Made by a program: the position numbers and the translations under genes. Positions 7,675 through 16,937 of a stretch of DNA of 64,000 bases are shown here, piece by piece. The notes under the pieces are model-generated. The model ran no database searches, had not been told where the DNA came from, and saw only the letters and a program-made list of their open reading frames with translations. The stretch is from Marinobacter sp. F3R08 (GTDB lineage: Bacteria; Pseudomonadota; Gammaproteobacteria; Pseudomonadales; Oleiphilaceae). The stretch spans positions 105,051-169,050 of the forward strand of contig NZ_JAHKPI010000005.1 of NCBI RefSeq assembly GCF_018860425.1. The letters run 5' to 3'. Position 1 is the first letter of the stretch. The number at the start of each line of letters is the position of its first letter.

Positions 7675-8601
7675 TCAGCCTTTAACGTGGGTCAGCCAAC
7701 CGCTGTGCTTGTCCAGCTTGCCCTTGACGGCATCGAAGTACATGCTCTGAAGCTTCTCTGTCACCGGGCCACGCTTGCCGGCACCGATCATGCGGCCATC
7801 CAACTCACGAATCGGAAGCACCTCTGCCGCCGTGCCAGTAAAGAAGGCTTCATCAGCGATATAGACTTCATCGCGGGTAATTCTGCGCTCCTTGACCGGA
7901 ATATTCAGTTCGCGGGCGAAATCCAGGATCGTGGCACGGGTAATCCCTTCCAGGCAGGAAGTGAGCTCCGGCGTATGCAGTACACCATCACGCATGATAA
8001 AGATATTTTCCCCGGAGCCTTCGGCAACGTATCCCTCGTTGTCCAGAAGCAGGGCTTCCTCAGCTCCGCCAGAAATAGCCTCATTCAACGCCAGCATCGA
8101 GTTGATGTAGTTGCCGTTGGCCTTGGCCTTACACATGGTGATATTCACGTGGTGTCGGGTATAGGACGACGTGCGAACCTTGATCCCCATTTCCTTCGCT
8201 TCCGGGGACATGTAGGAAGGCCAGCTCCAGGCTGCAACCATCACGTGTACATTCAGGTTGTCGGCTCTCAGCCCCATACCCTCTGACCCCAGAAACACCA
8301 TCGGACGCAGATAGGCTTCATCAAGGTTGTTTTCGCGAACGGCTGCACACTGCGCCTCATTCAGTTCGTCCTTGGTGAACGGCATTTTCATATTCAGGAT
8401 ATGGGCCGAACGGAACAGTCTGTCCGTATGCTCTTTCAGGCGAAAAATAGCCGGGCCATTCGCGGTATTGTAGGCTCGCACACCTTCAAAACAGCCGAGG
8501 CCGTAATGCAGGGTGTGAGTCAGGACGTGAGTCTTGGCTTCCCGCCAGGGAACCATTTCACCATCCAGCCAGATAACGCCATCGCGATCAGCCATCGACA
8601 T
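7675..8601 (-). CDS. ilvE: Branched-chain amino acid aminotransferase
   Basis: The product has 308 residues and is a class IV PLP-dependent aminotransferase. It catalyses the last transamination in valine, leucine and isoleucine synthesis with glutamate as donor. Visible marks are the HYGLGCFEGVRAY block near residue 32, KAKANGNYINS with the PLP lysine near residue 160, and the family signature EALLLDNEGYVAEGSGENIF near residue 181. The length matches IlvE. AGGAG lies 9 bases before the chosen ATG. The gene follows glnE by 76 bases on the same strand, a pairing also seen in Pseudomonas, where LPS core genes lie next to it. Confidence 0.97.
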   Translation of the reverse strand: MSMADRDGVIWLDGEMVPWREAKTHVLTHTLHYGLGCFEGVRAYNTANGPAIFRLKEHTDRLFRSAHILNMKMPFTKDELNEAQCAAVRENNLDEAYLRPMVFLGSEGMGLRADNLNVHVMVAAWSWPSYMSPEAKEMGIKVRTSSYTRHHVNITMCKAKANGNYINSMLALNEAISGGAEEALLLDNEGYVAEGSGENIFIMRDGVLHTPELTSCLEGITRATILDFARELNIPVKERRITRDEVYIADEAFFTGTAAEVLPIRELDGRMIGAGKRGPVTEKLQSMYFDAVKGKLDKHSGWLTHVKG

Positions 8602-8677
8602 TCTTCATTGCTCCTAAAAAAGCGTTTTGAGGGGAATTGGCATTCTAGCAGGAAAAACTGCCGGAATTGAATTTGCC

Positions 8678-11584
8678 TCAGACATCAATCATGACTTTTT
8701 TCCACATGGCCCGGATGTAATCACGCTCTTCGGTAAAGGCATCGCCGGCGACCTGGCTGTTCAGGTTTTGCAATGCCCGCCGGTGAATCGTGGAACGGAG
8801 TGCGATAAAGGCTTCTCTGAGTTTTTCAGCATCCTCCACCGCAAGGACACCGGCGCGGCCCAACTCCTCCATCTGACGAATGTTGTCGGACCACTGAGTC
8901 AGCTCCGGATGCTCCGAGCACCAGGCCAGCATCAGGTATTGGACCAGAAACTCGATATCAACAATACCTCCGGTATCATGCTTGATATGGAAGACCTCCG
9001 CCTGCCGACTCTCAGGCGTAGCAAGGTTGGCACGCATTTTCTCGCGCATATCGACCACCTCGGTACGCAGCTTTTCACGATCACGTGCCTGGCAGAGGAT
9101 GTCACGGCGGATGGACTCAAAGGCTTCAAGCGTCTCGCCACACCCGGCAACGCCCCGGGCACGGGCCAGTGCCTGATGCTCCCATGTCCAGGCATCGTCG
9201 CGCTGGTATTTTTCGAAAGCCTGCAAGGTGCTGACCAGGAGTCCGGAGTTACCGGACGGTCGAAGACGCATATCCACTTCGTAGAGTTGCCCTGACGGCG
9301 TCTGGGTATTGAGGATGTGAACAACCCTTTGTCCCAGCCGGGTGTAGAAAACCGCATTATCAATGGGCTTGTCGCCATCGGTCGACAATTCCGGATCGGC
9401 ATTGTGCACAAACACCAGATCCAGATCCGAGGTATACCCAAGCTCAATCCCGCCCAGCTTGCCATAGCCTATGATGACGAAGTCCGTCTCACAGGCAGAA
9501 CCATCAGCTCTGCGTGGGTAGCCGTGACGGCTGACCAGATTGGCAAACGCAACATCCACGACATGATCCAGAACAACCTCGGCAATCCAGGTCAGATAAT
9601 CACTGACCTTCATCAACGGCAAGGTTCCTTTCAACTCGGAAGCGGCTACCCGCAGGATGTGCGCTTTCTTGAAATGCCGCAGGGATTCCATCTGCTCTTC
9701 CAGATCCTCAAACGGAATCCGCAGCATCTGCTGGCGCAAGTCATCCTGTAACTCGGCCTTGGCCGGCGGGTGGTAGAGGCTCTCCGCGTTCAGGAGCTCA
9801 TCCAGCAGTAACGGCGTCTCCGCCAGCTGCCGGGCAATCCAGGGGCTCTCGCTGCACAGGCGGACCAGTTGAGTACTGGCGCCCGGATTTTCCAGCAGCA
9901 ACACCATGTAGGCCGTGCGTCGCAGAATGGCCTCTACCAGCTGCAACACCCTGGATAGGGTCTCGGAGGGGTTATGAACCTGGGTGAGCGCCTCCAGCAA
10001 TTTAGGCATGAACTGGTTTAACCGCTCTCTCCCCTGGGTCTGAAGATTCTGTACCGTTCGGTTGTCATGCAGCTCAGCCAGCTCGGCCAGCGTCTTCTCT
10101 GGGGCTTCGTATCCCTGACCTTTCAGCCAATCAACGGCTGTGTCCTCTTCCATTTCGGACAGCCAAAGCTCGAACCATCCCTCATCCAGTGATGCCTGCC
10201 CTTTATCCTCTTCATCTTCAGTGGTGATGATATTGGCAAAATGGGTGGCCACTCGTTCCCGGTGTTCTCTGAGACTCTGCTCACAGGCCTGCCACGAATC
10301 AAACCCCATGATCGCCGACACCCGCGCCTGCGACATCTCATCGTCCGGCAGTAGCTGCGTCTGTTTGTCCTCCATACCCTGAAGGGCGTGTTCCAGGTTG
10401 CGCAAAAACACATAGGCTTCCCGAAGTTCACGAACCACAGGTGAAGGTAACAACTCCAATTCTTCAAGCTCGGTCAGGATCACCAGCAATTCGCGTTGCT
10501 GAAGCTCTCTGTCACGACCACCACGAATGAGCTGAAAGGCCTGCACGACAAACTCGATCTCACGGATACCACCGCTTCCGAGTTTGATGTTATTTTCCAA
10601 CCCTTTCCGACGCACTTCCCGGCTGATCATGGCCTTCATACTGCGGAGGGATTCGAAGGCACTGAAATCGATGTACTTGCGATAAACAAACGGACGCAGG
10701 CTCTCCATCAGAACCTCTCCGGCAAGCTGATCCCCCGCCACCACCCGGGCCTTGACCATGGCATATCGCTCCCAGTCCCGCCCCTGATCCTGATAATAGG
10801 CCTCCAGGGCAGCAAAGCTCAGGGCCAGGGCTCCGCTCTGACCGTAGGGCCGCAGGCGCATATCAACCCGAAAAACAAAGCCATCCGCCGTTATCTGGTC
10901 GAGAGCCTGAATCAACCGCTGCCCCAGGCGAACGAAAAACTGCTGATTATCCAGAGACCGTCGCCCCCCGACCGTTTCCCCATTGCCAGGGAACGCAAAA
11001 ATCAGGTCGATATCCGAAGAGACATTCAATTCACGGCCACCAAGTTTCCCCATGCCCAGGACAACCATCTTCTGGTCTGATTCCTGGCCGGTCACCGGAT
11101 CCACAGCGCGAGGCGTGCCGTACTGTTCACACGCATCCTGGTGCAGCCACTCCAGTGCGCCGTCAATGCAGATGCCAGCAAAGGCACTGGTTGCAGCCAT
11201 GGTTTCGGCCAGATCTGCCCACCGCATCAAATCCCGCCATATAATCCGGAACTGGGACTCCATGCGAAATTGGCGTAAGGCTGAATGCAGGGCCGGCTCG
11301 CTGTCCACCCCTGCCAGGTATTCCTTCCAGCGACTCTCAAGGTAGCTGGAAGTAGTCGGCTCCGTGAGGGCTCGCGATGACTGCAGAGACTGAACCTGTT
11401 CGGAATGGCGCTCCAGAGTCTGACGCAGGAACAGGCTGCGGGAAATCGCAGTCGCAACCACAGAGGCATCCATGCCTTCTGACGACGTGAGCCACGCCGG
11501 CACTCCCTCCGGAAACACTGAATGCCAACAACCGGATACTTCATCCGCCAGCAGTTTCGGAAGGCTGTGCCATGGCTCGGACAT
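8678..11584 (-). CDS. glnE: Bifunctional glutamine synthetase adenylyltransferase / adenylyl-removing enzyme
   Basis: The product has 968 residues with two tandem nucleotidyltransferase domains. GMGKLGGRELNVSSDIDLIF (N-terminal half) marks the adenylyl-removing domain and GYGKLGGIELGYTSDLDLVF (C-terminal half) the adenylyl-transferring domain; both keep the G-X11-D-X-D metal site. It adds or removes AMP on a tyrosine of GlnA in response to PII and glutamine; its substrate is encoded at 19319-20722. I took ATG 11584 (MSEPWHSLPKL) because the longer open frame to 11719 would run over the divergent channel gene's 5' end. The start is 80 bases from that gene. Confidence 0.97.
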   Translation of the reverse strand: MSEPWHSLPKLLADEVSGCWHSVFPEGVPAWLTSSEGMDASVVATAISRSLFLRQTLERHSEQVQSLQSSRALTEPTTSSYLESRWKEYLAGVDSEPALHSALRQFRMESQFRIIWRDLMRWADLAETMAATSAFAGICIDGALEWLHQDACEQYGTPRAVDPVTGQESDQKMVVLGMGKLGGRELNVSSDIDLIFAFPGNGETVGGRRSLDNQQFFVRLGQRLIQALDQITADGFVFRVDMRLRPYGQSGALALSFAALEAYYQDQGRDWERYAMVKARVVAGDQLAGEVLMESLRPFVYRKYIDFSAFESLRSMKAMISREVRRKGLENNIKLGSGGIREIEFVVQAFQLIRGGRDRELQQRELLVILTELEELELLPSPVVRELREAYVFLRNLEHALQGMEDKQTQLLPDDEMSQARVSAIMGFDSWQACEQSLREHRERVATHFANIITTEDEEDKGQASLDEGWFELWLSEMEEDTAVDWLKGQGYEAPEKTLAELAELHDNRTVQNLQTQGRERLNQFMPKLLEALTQVHNPSETLSRVLQLVEAILRRTAYMVLLLENPGASTQLVRLCSESPWIARQLAETPLLLDELLNAESLYHPPAKAELQDDLRQQMLRIPFEDLEEQMESLRHFKKAHILRVAASELKGTLPLMKVSDYLTWIAEVVLDHVVDVAFANLVSRHGYPRRADGSACETDFVIIGYGKLGGIELGYTSDLDLVFVHNADPELSTDGDKPIDNAVFYTRLGQRVVHILNTQTPSGQLYEVDMRLRPSGNSGLLVSTLQAFEKYQRDDAWTWEHQALARARGVAGCGETLEAFESIRRDILCQARDREKLRTEVVDMREKMRANLATPESRQAEVFHIKHDTGGIVDIEFLVQYLMLAWCSEHPELTQWSDNIRQMEELGRAGVLAVEDAEKLREAFIALRSTIHRRALQNLNSQVAGDAFTEERDYIRAMWKKVMIDV

Positions 11585-11664
11585 AATGCAAACCCCTGTC
11601 TCTCTGTTATATTTCCGGTACTGTATAACGAACTTACCCGCAACTGAACAGGTCGCCCCTACGG

Positions 11665-12843
11665 ATGCTAAGAAACCGCCGCCCGCTGAATCCGGAGCAC
11701 CAACAAACCCACCTGCCAATGGGGGGGATGATTCGGGGCCGTATCAGACGGCTTTTCGCGATACTGGGTTTGTTGCTTTCGGTTCAGACTCTGATTCTCT
11801 GGACGGCAGAGGACCTGACTATTTTCGAGTCTGCGTGGCTGACCATGACCACGCTGGTGACGGTAGGCTACGGCGATTACGCCCCCCAAACGCTGATCGG
11901 GCGACTCAGCACCATCGTGTTGATGTTCATTACCGCGATCACCTTGATGACACTGATTGTCAGTGATTATATCGAGTACCGCTTCTACCGCCGTGAACGT
12001 ATCCTTACTGGGAGATGGATCTACAAGATGAAAGATCACATAGTCATCATCAACACGCCAAAGAACGGCGGGCAGCAGTATTTTATGCGCTTCGCCTCGC
12101 AGATTCGGGCAATACCCGGCTACGAAACCATTCCCATTATGCTTCTGACTCGCGAGTTCCCTTCCGGCCTTCCGAAGGAGCTGTCAGACATCGGAGTTGT
12201 TCACTACCACGGCGCCGGTTTTGACAAGACGGCACTGAAAGCAGTTCACGCAGGCAGCGCTCGCCACATCATTGTTCTGGCAGCCGACGAGGCTGACCCC
12301 TATTCCGACAGCCTGACCTTCGACATTGCCCACCGCCTGGCAGAGCTGAACCTTGGCAACCACACCATTGTTGAAGCCGTCAGTGACGAGAACCGGGAGC
12401 GCTTCAAGACCCTGGGGGTCCGTACCATCATCCGTCCGGTTCGGACTTACCCGGAAATCATGGTCCGCTCAGTCGTGGCGCCGGGCTCGGAGAAAGTGCT
12501 GGAGGATCTGTTCAGTTACGAGAAGGACCATCCCCACCGATACGACCTGAAACTGGACGACCTGAACTGGGCCGATATCGTCAGTGCTCTGGTACGCCAC
12601 GGTATCGGAACCGCGCTCGCCTACATTGATAACGACAACGAAGTAATCTGTCACCCTTCGTCGAATCAGGAGGTTGAAGGTAAAGGACTGATTGTGCTGG
12701 TAAATTCCACTGAAACACCGGATGTATCTGTGGTGATAGAGGCCCTGGACCGATACCGGGCATTCCTGAAACAATGGCGCCAGCAGTCGGCCTCTGAGGC
12801 AACAGGAGAAAAGCAACCACCGAAGACAGGGGCCAATCCTTGA
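11665..12843 (+). CDS. Two-helix potassium channel with C-terminal RCK (TrkA-N/C-like) domains
   Basis: The product has 392 residues. Residues 24-46 form the first membrane helix, and the pore loop contains the K+ selectivity filter TVGYGD near residue 67. A second helix (residues 80-102) follows, then a cytosolic Rossmann-like RCK domain starting at HIVIINTPKNGGQQYF. A second ligand-binding lobe occupies roughly residues 275-350. The layout resembles MthK/GsuK-type channels gated by Ca2+ or nucleotides; the ligand cannot be read from sequence. The start is uncertain, since ATG codons at residues 19 and 22 would also precede the first helix. It is divergent from glnE and convergent with the CYTH gene. 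Confidence 0.88.
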   Translation: MLRNRRPLNPEHQQTHLPMGGMIRGRIRRLFAILGLLLSVQTLILWTAEDLTIFESAWLTMTTLVTVGYGDYAPQTLIGRLSTIVLMFITAITLMTLIVSDYIEYRFYRRERILTGRWIYKMKDHIVIINTPKNGGQQYFMRFASQIRAIPGYETIPIMLLTREFPSGLPKELSDIGVVHYHGAGFDKTALKAVHAGSARHIIVLAADEADPYSDSLTFDIAHRLAELNLGNHTIVEAVSDENRERFKTLGVRTIIRPVRTYPEIMVRSVVAPGSEKVLEDLFSYEKDHPHRYDLKLDDLNWADIVSALVRHGIGTALAYIDNDNEVICHPSSNQEVEGKGLIVLVNSTETPDVSVVIEALDRYRAFLKQWRQQSASEATGEKQPPKTGANP

Positions 12844-12862
12844 CGGCCCCTCCCATCGAAGA

Positions 12863-13729
12863 TCAGCTGCTTTTCAATGCAGCGAGCTGCAACTGAAGAA
12901 CGCCCAGCCCGGTGGATCCTTCCGCCAGCTCCCGAACACCAGCGCCGCTGGAAAGATCGGAAACCACCTGCTGCCAAAGCTGCCTGCAGCCTGCTGCTTC
13001 GGCGGCTTTTGCAATCTCTGAAAGATCGTACTGCCCTGCCTCGAACGTTTTATCCAGCAGCCAACAGACGCTTAGTGCCCGGAGAAACTCGATGACACTG
13101 AGCAACTGCCCGGAGTGTGCAACCTCCGGACGATACAACCCTGCAAGAAAATAGCCCTGCTCGGCTTTGCTGACAAAATTCAGGAAAACCGGCACTTCCC
13201 GGGCCAGTTCGAGCGCCCATGCGACAAGCTGTCCGCTTTCCCCGTCTTTCAGTTCAAACTCCACTTCGTGCAGCGGCCATTGGACGGTATTACCAGAGAC
13301 ACTGCCGGAATCAACCGCGATTTCAATCACCGCCTGTCTCTCTTCGAGCCAGAGTACCTGGCGCTGAAAGTTGGTTTCGAAAACCACCTGAAGGCTGCTG
13401 AGATCCAACTCAGCGCTCAACGGCGTTCCTCCCAGCAATGACGAATCGAGTTCTGGTCCGGATACCGGCCACTCCCACTCTTCGCGACGATGAGCGCCAT
13501 CAACAAACTGACCTTGTGTTTTCAGGGTCTGGATATAGCCATCACCGCCTTTACGAACCCTCAATGCGGCCTTGGCGCGATTCAGGTCAGCATTGGGGGT
13601 GTCAAAATAACGATTGATTAACGACTTCAAAGTACCCGTACGTACCTGTGGGCAGGAAGATAACCACTCAACTGCCCGAGTCTGCGCACCGGCAGAAACA
13701 CTGAGTTTGATTTCCAGCTCGGTTGCCAT
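12863..13729 (-). CDS. CYTH domain protein (inorganic triphosphatase-like)
   Basis: The product has 288 residues. It opens with ELEIKLSV, the ExExK motif of CYTH/TTM enzymes, and continues with RYFDTPNADL, ALRVRKGGDGYIQTLK and REEWEWPV, which supply the tunnel's basic and acidic residues. Such proteins hydrolyse triphosphates, often tripolyphosphate, with divalent metals. E. coli YgiF is about 430 residues with a CHAD domain after CYTH. Here only about 100 residues follow the CYTH part and I do not recognise a full CHAD domain, so the tail is short or diverged. The gene is convergent with the channel gene, 19 bases away, and precedes the porin terminator. Confidence 0.85.
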   Translation of the reverse strand: MATELEIKLSVSAGAQTRAVEWLSSCPQVRTGTLKSLINRYFDTPNADLNRAKAALRVRKGGDGYIQTLKTQGQFVDGAHRREEWEWPVSGPELDSSLLGGTPLSAELDLSSLQVVFETNFQRQVLWLEERQAVIEIAVDSGSVSGNTVQWPLHEVEFELKDGESGQLVAWALELAREVPVFLNFVSKAEQGYFLAGLYRPEVAHSGQLLSVIEFLRALSVCWLLDKTFEAGQYDLSEIAKAAEAAGCRQLWQQVVSDLSSGAGVRELAEGSTGLGVLQLQLAALKSS

Positions 13730-13762
13730 TTCAACGGCCTGTTTTTCAGAGTTCCAAAACGC

Positions 13763-13793
13763 AAAAACCGGCGATCCGAAGATCGCCGGTTTT
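13763..13793 (-). terminator. Intrinsic terminator of the porin gene, UUCG tetraloop
   Basis: On the minus strand a perfect 13-bp stem (AAAACCGGCGATC with its complement) encloses TTCG, giving the extra-stable C(UUCG)G loop, and runs directly into TTTTTGCG. It begins about 30 bases after the porin stop. The opposite strand also has a T run, but no plus-strand gene leads into it. Confidence 0.92.
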
Positions 13794-13824
13794 CATACTA
13801 CTGGATTAGCCGATTGGCTGATCA

Positions 13825-14826
13825 GAAGTAGTATACAGCGCCAACAGCTGCGATAGTGCGCTCGTCACCGCCGGCAGCAACACCGTCCGGATCGGCATAG
13901 TAAGTATCTGCGTCAGCACTGGACAGGTAGCCTTCGAAGTAGACGTACATGTGATCAGACACGTTGTGCAGAGCCTGCAGAATGATGGTGTCGTTCTTGT
14001 CATCAGTAGCGTCAACGTCCTGTACCTGGTAGGACAGAGCGAACTGGTTCGCGCCCATGGTGTAAACACCCATCACACCCATGATGTCGCTAACGTCTTT
14101 GCGAGTCTGGTATTCACCGATCAGGCTGAAATCGCCAGCACTGTAAGTTGCGCTCAGGCCGTAGCTGTTTTCGTTGTTCACGCCAGCGCCGTCGTTAGAA
14201 TCAACACCGGCAGAGATTTCCAGAGCGTCAACTGCGTAGGTAGCTACCAGCTGGTAAGGGTAAGACTTGTCAGAACCACCTTTGGTGTCGTTGTCGCCAT
14301 TAACCTGAACAGCGGCAGACACAGTCAGGCCGCCGAAAGACGGTGACATGTACTGAACCAGGTCGCCTTCACCGGTAGAGTAGTTGGCGAAGATGTCAGA
14401 ACCGATTTCGTGGAAGTTACCAATCTTAACGATGGCACTTTCGTAAACAGAGTCGTCAGAACCAACCCAAACCTGACCGAAGCTGTCGCCTTTCACACCG
14501 ATGTAGGCTTCATCCAGGCCGTCAATACCGTTGCTGCTGGACTTGTCGTCAGCGTTGATACCTTCGAGCTCCAGTTTGAAGAAGCCAGTGATACCAGGAG
14601 CGATTTCGTGGTCGTGCTTGATGCCGAGGGTTGAACCGTTATCGGAATGATCAACAACAGAACCAGAGCCGTCTACGTTTGTGTGCGTGAGGGCATACTG
14701 GATGTTGCCGTATACTTCCGGCATGGAGTCCATTTTAGCGGCCAGTTCAGATGCACTCTCCATAGCCAGCGCTGAGCCGGAGAATGTCGCTGCTGCAATA
14801 GCTGAGGCAATGAGCGTTTTTTTCAT
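13825..14826 (-). CDS. Outer-membrane porin, Gram-negative general porin type
   Basis: The product has 333-334 residues. An N-terminal signal peptide (MKKTLIASAIAAATFSGSALA) is followed by a mature protein of alternating beta-strand character with many aspartates and glycines, ending in VGAVYYF with the C-terminal phenylalanine recognised by BAM. The strand VYGNIQYAL right after cleavage and EGINADDKSS in the predicted constriction loop fit trimeric 16-strand porins of the Gram-negative porin family. The acidic loops suggest cation preference, as an inference only. AGGAAG lies 8 bases before the ATG. It is monocistronic, with its own strong terminator and a long upstream region. The substrate is unknown. 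Confidence 0.9.
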
Positions 14827-15312
14827 GTTGCGTCTTCCTTTTTGAGTTAACTCAGGTTTTAGCGACGGGTTCTTATCCCGATTTTGTATGGCTTCACCAG
14901 CCAGGCTGGATGAGGCCGATTCTGCATTACCCCTATGTCACTTTCATGACAGAGGAATAGCTTTTCTTCTTTTTGAATAAATCGGACAAATTCCAGATCT
15001 ATACAGCTCAAACACTTACAGAACTTTTTTAAAGCTCTGGATGATGAACCTGTTTTAATACAATAGTTCTCATTTTGCAAATTAACTGCGCGGCAGTTTT
15101 AGCTCTTTTCACAGCAGAAACGCAAGTGTTTATGCCATTTCGTACTCACGAGCGGCGTTACAGTTGCGTTCAAATCCGAGGCCAGATTCACATTAACTCT
15201 TAATAAACAAAATGTTAGGTGCCTTTCCACCCAAACCATCAACGTTCACCAAGACAATTCCGCACCAATACAGACCGGCATGACGGCAATCGCACAATAG
15301 CAGGGCAACGAC
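14827..15312. other. Long gene-free region upstream of the porin
   Basis: About 486 bases lie between the dtd stop and the porin start, with no convincing gene. It is visibly more AT-rich than its surroundings in 14940-15100. It includes the perfect 12-bp palindrome TGAGTTAACTCA at 14843-14854, 17 bases before the porin start codon. I could not settle on a -10/-35 pair. The region probably carries the porin promoter and environmental control sites, and perhaps a small RNA, but nothing in the sequence proves either. Confidence 0.5.
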
Positions 15313-15771
15313 CTATCCACCCTTTAATCTACTTTCCAGCATAAAGGTCGCAGGCCCTTCGTTGACCAACCCCACCTTCATGTCCGCGCCAAATCTGCCT
15401 TCCTTCACCTTGCCCACGCCAAGCTGCAATCGAGCATCTGCCAAAAACGATCCGTACAGCTTTTTGGCGACATCAGGGGCCGCAGCCAGGGAAAACCCGG
15501 GCCTGGCTCCGGAAGAGGTATCCGCCGCCAAGGTGAACTGCGGGACAACAAGGAGATCCCCACCGATATCAAGCAAGCTGCAGTTCATCCGACCTGCGTC
15601 ATCGGGAAATACTCGGTAATTGAGGATTTTCCGGCAAAGCTCCTTTGTTTCACCCTCGCCATCGTGCTTCTCGACACCCAGCAACAACAAAAGGCCTGCG
15701 TTGATTGAGGCTATTTCCTCCCCATCCACAGTAACACTGGCTTGAGATACACGCTGGATCAGACCTTTCAT
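15313..15771 (-). CDS. dtd: D-aminoacyl-tRNA deacylase
   Basis: The product has 152 residues. It begins MKGLIQRVSQASVTVDGE, the standard DTD start, and has VPQFTLAAD (catalytic SQFTL-type motif, here with proline before Q) and NEGPATF near residue 138 (the Gly-Pro motif that excludes L-amino acids). It hydrolyses D-aminoacyl-tRNAs in the cytosol to prevent mistranslation. I chose ATG 15771 because the family begins there; ten further in-frame codons upstream are not conserved. It lies 91 bases downstream of pip on the same strand, an arrangement also found in Pseudomonas. Confidence 0.96.
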   Translation of the reverse strand: MKGLIQRVSQASVTVDGEEIASINAGLLLLLGVEKHDGEGETKELCRKILNYRVFPDDAGRMNCSLLDIGGDLLVVPQFTLAADTSSGARPGFSLAAAPDVAKKLYGSFLADARLQLGVGKVKEGRFGADMKVGLVNEGPATFMLESRLKGG

Positions 15772-15862
15772 TAACGGACGCGGGGACCATTGAACAGGCA
15801 AAATTAAGATTTAGAAAGAGTGTATCCATGACGATTAAGGGTCGCAACCCTGTCAATGGAAT

Positions 15863-16825
15863 TCAGCCTGCACTTTTTTCCGTTTTCGCCACCACGGATT
15901 CAATACCCCGAATGAGCGCGTCGACGATGGCAGGCTCTGAAGCCGAATGGCCCGCATCACGAATAATCTGGAGTTCCGCCTCTTTCCAGGCCCGGCTGAG
16001 TACAAGCGCATTCTCCAGCGGGCAGACCATATCGTAGCGTCCGTGAACGATAATTCCTGGAATGTCCGCCAGCCGATCAGCATTGCGAACGATCTGATCT
16101 GACTCAAGGAAACCGGAATTCATAAAGTAGTGGCATTCAATGCGTGCCAGGGCGATGGCGACATGCGGATGGCCGAAATGCTCCACCACTCTGGGATTCG
16201 GATGCAGCGTCGCACACCGGCCTTCCCAGACAGACCAGGCCTTGGCGGCCTGAATCTGCTCCAACTCGTTGGAGCTGGTCAGTTTTCGGTAGTAGGCCGC
16301 CACCATATTGCCCCGTTCAGATTCAGGGATTTGCGCTTCAAAATCCGACCAGTAATCCGGGAAGATACGACTGGCACCGTCCTGATAGAACCATTGGATA
16401 TCCCGGGGCCGACAGAGAAAAATGCCCCGAAGAACAAGCCCAGAGACTCGCTCCGGGTAAGCCTGCGCATAAACAAGACTCAGGGTTGCACCCCAACTGC
16501 CACCAAACAAAAGCCACTTGTCGATACCCAGAAACGACCGCACCGCCTCGATATCCGCCACCAGCTTGTCTGTGCTGTTGCCCTCAAGCTCTGCCAGCGG
16601 GGTGGAGCGCCCGGCACCCCGCTGATCCATCAGAATAATACGAAACCTCTCAGCATCGAAGAAACGCCGGTGATAGTCTTCACACCCTCCACCCGGGCCG
16701 CCATGCACCACCAGAACCGGCATCCCGTCCGGGTTCCCGCTTTCCTCGACATACAGCTCGTGGGGAGGATCAACAGCAATTCGATGCTGGGCGTTGGGTT
16801 TGATTTCCGGGTACAAAGTGAGCAT
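15863..16825 (-). CDS. pip: Proline iminopeptidase
   Basis: The product has 320 residues and is an alpha/beta hydrolase of peptidase family S33. It has the oxyanion-hole HGGPGGG near residue 41, DQRGAGRS near residue 67, the nucleophile elbow GGSWG with Ser110, and later HGRYDMVCP and AGHSASEP holding the likely catalytic Asp and His. It releases N-terminal proline from peptides in the cytosol. Length and motif order match Serratia and Xanthomonas enzymes. It lies between typA, from which it is separated by a terminator, and dtd. Confidence 0.95.
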   Translation of the reverse strand: MLTLYPEIKPNAQHRIAVDPPHELYVEESGNPDGMPVLVVHGGPGGGCEDYHRRFFDAERFRIILMDQRGAGRSTPLAELEGNSTDKLVADIEAVRSFLGIDKWLLFGGSWGATLSLVYAQAYPERVSGLVLRGIFLCRPRDIQWFYQDGASRIFPDYWSDFEAQIPESERGNMVAAYYRKLTSSNELEQIQAAKAWSVWEGRCATLHPNPRVVEHFGHPHVAIALARIECHYFMNSGFLESDQIVRNADRLADIPGIIVHGRYDMVCPLENALVLSRAWKEAELQIIRDAGHSASEPAIVDALIRGIESVVAKTEKSAG

Positions 16826-16870
16826 GGACGGCTCCGTACAGAGGATTTACCGGGAGTTTAGCTCAAGGCC

Positions 16871-16910
16871 ATAAAAAAAGGGCCGAATGAATGAATCACC
16901 CGGCCCTTTT
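16871..16910 (-). terminator. Intrinsic terminator of typA
   Basis: On the minus strand AAAAGGGCCG pairs with CGGCCCTTTT around a 15-base loop and is followed by further T residues and ATGG. It starts 28 bases after the typA stop. Confidence 0.88.
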
Positions 16911-16937
16911 CCAATTCGATCTGAAAGCGTCAGCCCA

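Noticed and set aside
14859..15080. 73-codon minus-strand frame in the porin upstream region
   Set aside because: No recognisable domain and no good ribosome binding site; the AT-rich DNA here opens frames by chance.
15060..15085. Fur-box-like stretch upstream of the porin (TGAGAAC-T-ATTGTAT)
   Set aside because: Only about 9 of 14 positions fit the 7-1-7 model, which is not above what AT-rich DNA gives by chance.
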